Assembly (NCBI GenBank): GCA_002394725.1
Contig: DGUQ01000038.1
Coordinates: 1-9,661 of the forward strand
Direction: 5' to 3'
Origin: Ruminococcaceae bacterium UBA4306
Lineage (GTDB): Bacteria; Bacillota; Clostridia; Oscillospirales; Acutalibacteraceae
DNA: 9,661 bases
The position numbers and the translations under genes were made by a program. Below the pieces are notes generated by a model. That model searched no databases and had not been told where the DNA came from. It worked only from the letters and a program-made list of their open reading frames with translations. Positions 6,829 through 9,661 of this stretch are shown here, piece after piece; position 1 is the stretch's first letter, and each line of letters starts with the position of its first letter.

Positions 6829-6956
6829 AGATAATAGATAATAGATAACAGATAACAGTGAATGGCGGGCGCTGCCCGCACCCGATTTATCAATTCAAAA
6901 ATCCGTAAGGATTTCCCTTCACTATTCTCTGTTCTCTTTTCTCTGTTCTCTGAATC
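6829..6956. repeat. Heptamer-flanked double-hairpin element, copy 2 (purE-purF junction)
   Basis: The left arm is four tandem 7-base units at 6829-6856 (AGATAAT twice, AGATAAC twice), then AGTGAATGG. The right arm at 6918-6952 reads on the opposite strand AGAGAAC, AGAGAAA, AGAGAAC, AGAGAAT, then AGTGAAGGG. AGTGAA (6857-6862) pairs perfectly with TTCACT (6918-6923). Hairpin A is GCGGGC (6865-6870) with GCCCGC (6874-6879), followed by ACCCGATT. Hairpin B is AAATCC (6899-6904) with GGATTT (6909-6914) around GTAA, followed by CCC. Compared with copy 1, both strands of hairpin B change together. The element begins 3 bases after the purE stop and ends right before the purF Shine-Dalgarno. Confidence 0.75.
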
Positions 6957-6957
6957 A

Positions 6958-6963
6958 GGGAGG
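6958..6963 (+). promoter_or_regulatory. Ribosome binding site that fixes the purF start
   Basis: GGGAGG lies 6 bases before ATG 6970. It supports that start over the in-frame ATG at 6862, whose 36 extra codons would be translated repeat sequence. Confidence 0.8.
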
Positions 6964-6969
6964 TATATC

Positions 6970-8394
6970 ATGGGTGGCTTTTTCGGCATTACGTCAGCCG
7001 AGGACTGCATGATGGATGTGTTCTTCGGCGTTGACTATCATTCCCATCTCGGTACACGGCGCGGCGGTCTTGCCGCCTACGATCCCGAGATCGGCTTACA
7101 GCGCAAGATCCATAATATAGAGAACGCGCCGTTCAGAACTAAATTTCAGCATATTTTTGATGAGATGCAGGGCACATCGGCGATCGGCTGTATTTCCGAT
7201 TCCGATCCTCAGCCGATGCTGATCCGCTCGCATTTGGGCACCTACGCCATCTGCAACGTCGGTATCATCAACAATGCGGAGGAGCTGATCGACAAGCATC
7301 TCAGACATTCCTACGGTCATTTTGACGCGATGACAGGCGGCAGGGTGAATTCCACCGAGCTGCTCGCGGCGCTGATCGATACGCAGTCGAGCTTTGCCGA
7401 GGGCATCAAGTTTGCCCAGAGCATCATCGACGGCACACAAAATATCCTGATCCTCTTGGAGGACGGATCGTTGATCGCCGCGCGTGACAAGGTCGGCAGA
7501 CTGCCTGTCTGTATCGGCAGGAGCGAGTTTGGCTACGCGGTGTCCTTTGAGAGCTATGCGTACCAGAAGCTCGGCTATGAGGACGACAGGGAGCTGGGTC
7601 CCGGCGAGATCGTCCTGCTCACGCCGACCTATCTCAAACAGCTCGCAAAGCCCGGCAAGAAAAAGCGGATCTGCTCCTTCTTGTGGAGCTACTACGGTTA
7701 TCCGACCTCGACCTATGAGGGCGTGAATGTGGAGCTGATGCGCTACCGCAACGGCGCGATCATGGCGCAACATGATCAGGAAAATCTCGGCGACGTCAAC
7801 GTCGATTATGTCGGCGGTGTGCCGGATTCGGGCACGCCCCACGCGATCGGCTATGCCAATGAGAGCAAAAAGCCCTTTGCGCGTGCGTTCATCAAATACA
7901 CACCGACATGGTCGCGCTCCTTTATGCCGACCAATCAGACCGACCGCAACAAGATCGCGAAGATGAAGCAGATACCCGTCTATGATCTGATCACCGACAA
8001 GGATCTGCTCTTTGTGGACGACTCCATCGTGCGCGGTACCCAGCTCAGAGAAACGGTCGAGTTCCTGTACGAGAACGGCGCCAAGAGCGTACATATGCGC
8101 TCGGCATGTCCGCCGATCATGTACGGCTGCAAGTACCTCAATTTTTCGCGCAATACCTCCGACATGGATCTGATCGCAAGGCGCGTCATCCTTGAGCTCG
8201 AGGGGGAAGAGGGCTTCAATCATATCAAGGAATATGCCGACGGCTCCACGACCCGCGGCAAGAACCTGAGAGAAACCATTTGTCAGAAGCTGAAATTCGA
8301 TTCGCTGGATTTCCAGTCCCTTGACGGTATCGTAGAGGCGATCGGTCTCCCCAAGTGCGAGCTGTGCACCTACTGCTGGGACGGCGAGGAATGA
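6970..8394 (+). CDS. purF: Amidophosphoribosyltransferase-like protein lacking the glutaminase nucleophile (PurF variant)
   Basis: By fold and position this is PurF, which makes 5-phosphoribosylamine from PRPP as the first purine step. The 474-residue product has an N-terminal Ntn-type domain (about 1-230) and a C-terminal phosphoribosyltransferase domain with the PRPP loop VDDSIVRGT (349-357). The N-terminus reads MGGFFG instead of MCGxxG, so the Cys nucleophile that releases ammonia from glutamine is Gly2. The canonical RYST segment aligns with Ser-Asp-Ser-Asp (76-79) and the HNGN oxyanion motif with Asn-Val-Gly-Ile (96-99). By contrast, cysteines matching the [4Fe-4S] ligands of B. subtilis PurF remain: Cys235, Cys387, Cys466 and Cys469, plus Cys463. 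It therefore probably uses free ammonia or ammonia from a partner. I recall similar MGGFFG proteins in gut anaerobes but could not check. A paralogue with another role is possible. Confidence 0.85.
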   Translation: MGGFFGITSAEDCMMDVFFGVDYHSHLGTRRGGLAAYDPEIGLQRKIHNIENAPFRTKFQHIFDEMQGTSAIGCISDSDPQPMLIRSHLGTYAICNVGIINNAEELIDKHLRHSYGHFDAMTGGRVNSTELLAALIDTQSSFAEGIKFAQSIIDGTQNILILLEDGSLIAARDKVGRLPVCIGRSEFGYAVSFESYAYQKLGYEDDRELGPGEIVLLTPTYLKQLAKPGKKKRICSFLWSYYGYPTSTYEGVNVELMRYRNGAIMAQHDQENLGDVNVDYVGGVPDSGTPHAIGYANESKKPFARAFIKYTPTWSRSFMPTNQTDRNKIAKMKQIPVYDLITDKDLLFVDDSIVRGTQLRETVEFLYENGAKSVHMRSACPPIMYGCKYLNFSRNTSDMDLIARRVILELEGEEGFNHIKEYADGSTTRGKNLRETICQKLKFDSLDFQSLDGIVEAIGLPKCELCTYCWDGEE

Positions 8395-8398
8395 CGCG

Positions 8399-8415
8399 GG
8401 CACGTGTGCCTTTTT
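8399..8415 (+). terminator. Possible weak intrinsic terminator after purF
   Basis: GGCA (8399-8402) and TGCC (8407-8410) can pair around CGTG, and five T residues follow at 8411-8415. The stem is only 4-5 bp, so at best it would partly reduce read-through into purM. The rest of the 169-base spacer to 8563 shows a 5-bp hairpin TGCTC/GAGCA (8535-8549) just before the purM Shine-Dalgarno. It has no repeat of the kinds seen at the other junctions and no promoter I can defend. Confidence 0.3.
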
Positions 8416-8550
8416 CCGCCTTTTGAAATGCTTGTCATGATTTTGGACGGCATCAACGGTGGGTCATAGGTTTGTCTTTGCCATGAATTGAAAGAATCTA
8501 AGACGAATCACACATTTCTTTGTACTATTTCAAATGCTCTCTTTGAGCAG

Positions 8551-8555
8551 AAAGG
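8551..8555 (+). promoter_or_regulatory. Ribosome binding site that fixes the purM start
   Basis: AAAGG, preceded by AG, sits 8 bases before ATG 8564. This favours 8564 over the in-frame ATG at 8534, which has no Shine-Dalgarno and would add ten residues unlike the family. Confidence 0.65.
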
Positions 8556-8563
8556 TAAGATAT

Positions 8564-9613
8564 ATGATTAACAATTCCAAATCCGACGCTTACGCCGCGG
8601 CAGGCGTCGATATCACCGCAGGTTATAAGGCGGTCGAGCTGATGAAGCAGCATGTCGCGCGTACCGCGACAGCAGGCGTGTGCTCCGATGTAGGCGGCTT
8701 CGGCGGACTGTTTGAGCTGGATCTGACCGGTATCAGCAAGCCGGTGCTGGTCAGCGGCACCGACGGCGTCGGCACCAAGCTCAAGCTGGCGTTTTTAATG
8801 GATAAGCACGACACGGTCGGCATCGACTGTGTGGCTATGTGCGTCAACGATATCGTTTGCGTGGGCGCAAAGCCGCTGCTGTTCCTCGATTATATCGCCT
8901 GCGGTAAGAATGTTCCCGAGCGTATCGCGGACATCGTCAAGGGTGTCGCCGACGGCTGTGTCCGGTCGGGCGCGGCGCTGATCGGCGGCGAGACTGCCGA
9001 GATGCCCGGCTTCTATCCCGAGGACGAATATGACCTTGCCGGCTACAGCACCGGTGTGGTGGATAAAGATAAGATCATCGATAACAAAAAGATGGCGGTC
9101 GGCGATATCGTGATCGCGCTGCCGTCCTCCGGCGTCCATTCCAACGGCTTCTCCCTCGTCCGCAAGGTCTTTGACGTAGAGAATGCCGATATCAAAACGC
9201 CCGTTGAGACGCTCGGCGGCAAGAGCGTGGGCGAGACCCTGCTCACCCCGACCAAGATCTATGTCAAGCCCGTTCTGGCACTGCTTGACAAGGTGCAGGT
9301 CAAGGGTATCTCTCACATCACCGGCGGCGGTTTTTATGAGAACATTCCGCGCTCCATCCCCGACGGTCTGTGCGCGAAGATACAAAAGAGCGCCGTTCGT
9401 ATCCTGCCGATCTTCCAACTCATTCAGGAAAAGGGCGGCATCTCTGAGCACGACATGTTCAACACCTTTAATATGGGCGTCGGCATGAGCATCGTTGTCC
9501 CTGCCGATCAGGCGGATGAAGCGCTCTCGATCCTCAAGGCTGAGGGAGAGGACGCTTACATCATCGGCGAGATCGTCAAGGCACAGGGCGAGGAGAAGAT
9601 CGAGTTATGCTAA
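8564..9613 (+). CDS. purM: Phosphoribosylformylglycinamidine cyclo-ligase (AIR synthetase)
   Basis: PurM closes the imidazole ring, converting FGAM and ATP to AIR. The 349-residue protein matches the family throughout: [18 protein letters not shown] (7-24), the ATP-binding [13 protein letters not shown] (64-76), [12 protein letters not shown] (93-104), [11 protein letters not shown] (141-151), [10 protein letters not shown] (157-166), [14 protein letters not shown] (187-200), [10 protein letters not shown] (227-236) and [13 protein letters not shown] (251-263). It belongs to the PurM/PurL/SelD/HypE fold. Length is normal. It overlaps purN by 7 bases, as in many Firmicute purine operons. PurS/Q/L, which make its substrate, are not in the window. 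Confidence 0.96.
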   Translation: MINNSKSDAYAAAGVDITAGYKAVELMKQHVARTATAGVCSDVGGFGGLFELDLTGISKPVLVSGTDGVGTKLKLAFLMDKHDTVGIDCVAMCVNDIVCVGAKPLLFLDYIACGKNVPERIADIVKGVADGCVRSGAALIGGETAEMPGFYPEDEYDLAGYSTGVVDKDKIIDNKKMAVGDIVIALPSSGVHSNGFSLVRKVFDVENADIKTPVETLGGKSVGETLLTPTKIYVKPVLALLDKVQVKGISHITGGGFYENIPRSIPDGLCAKIQKSAVRILPIFQLIQEKGGISEHDMFNTFNMGVGMSIVVPADQADEALSILKAEGEDAYIIGEIVKAQGEEKIELC

Positions 9614-9661
9614 AGGCGAGGATCGCAGTACTGGTATCCGGCGGCGGCACCAATCTGCAGG
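9607..9661 (+). CDS. purN: Phosphoribosylglycinamide formyltransferase, N-terminal fragment (cut by window end)
   Basis: Eighteen codons are visible, reading [18 protein letters not shown]. This is the start of PurN, which formylates GAR using 10-formyl-THF. The phosphate-binding SGxGTNLQ motif is diagnostic. ATG 9607 overlaps the end of purM by 7 bases. The nearest Shine-Dalgarno, AGGAG at 9591-9595, is 11 bases upstream inside purM. The frame stays open to the last base, so nothing suggests a truncated gene. The remainder lies beyond the window. Confidence 0.9.
   Translation, partial: MLKARIAVLVSGGGTNLQ

Noticed and set aside
6180..6956. CRISPR array or telomere-like repeat
   Set aside because: The units are 7 bases in direct tandem with no unique spacers, and they are arranged as inverted pairs around hairpins.
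6862..6969. N-terminal extension or propeptide of purF that could expose a Cys
   Set aside because: The extension translates the repeat element and places no Cys before Gly-Gly-Phe-Phe. The Shine-Dalgarno supports ATG 6970.
7096..8403. Long open frame of 435 codons on the - strand opposite purF
   Set aside because: It is an antisense shadow produced by the codon bias of purF. It has no Shine-Dalgarno or recognisable domain, while the + strand has a clear protein family.
8428..8469. Tiny 13-codon open frame between purF and purM (MLVMILDGINGGS)
   Set aside because: No Shine-Dalgarno and no recognisable leader-peptide logic such as runs of a regulatory codon; chance is likely.
8500..8528. Promoter before purM with TACTAT (8523-8528) as -10
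   Set aside because: No acceptable -35 at 16-18 bases upstream, and the extended -10 TG is in the wrong register.

Overview
The window is a run of nucleotide-biosynthesis genes, all on the + strand, from what looks like a gut-type Clostridia (Bacillota; Oscillospirales/Ruminococcaceae-like) genome. The basis for that guess is the class 1B dihydroorotate dehydrogenase pair PyrK/PyrD, strong Shine-Dalgarno sites (GGAGG types), moderately GC-rich coding sequence, and short palindromic spacer repeats of a kind I recall from such genomes. It is an inference, not a database identification.

Layout: (1) 92-4595 is a pyrimidine operon, pyrK-pyrD-pyrF-[repeat]-pyrE-pyrB-pyrI. It covers ATCase with its regulatory chain, orotate formation, OMP formation and OMP decarboxylation. 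carAB and pyrC are not in the window. pyrK/D/F overlap one another, and so do pyrE/B/I. (2) 4670-6175 is guaB (IMP dehydrogenase), standing between the pyrimidine and purine blocks. Its sequence type closely resembles the enzyme of the protozoan Tritrichomonas foetus. (3) 6337-9661 is a purine block, purE-purF-purM-purN (purN cut off by the window end). purK, purC, purB, purSQL, purH and purD are not in the window. The genes feed the UMP and IMP/GMP routes. Co-orientation without a strong terminator suggests shared or coupled transcription.

Two things stand out. First, the PurF homologue begins Met-Gly-Gly where the family normally has the N-terminal catalytic cysteine. It has also lost the other glutaminase-site residues I could align, while the phosphoribosyltransferase site and the Fe-S type cysteines are retained. 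Second, almost every non-overlapping gene junction is filled, from just after the stop codon to just before the next Shine-Dalgarno, by a palindromic repeat. The two at guaB/purE and purE/purF belong to one family: inverted arrays of 7-base repeats flank two small hairpins. The heptamer sequence differs between the copies but corresponds between left and right arm within a copy, and the hairpin stems carry compensatory changes. I do not recognise this as a named element.

No tRNA, rRNA, CRISPR, insertion sequence with a transposase, or defence system is visible. There is no gene-free stretch longer than 300 bases.
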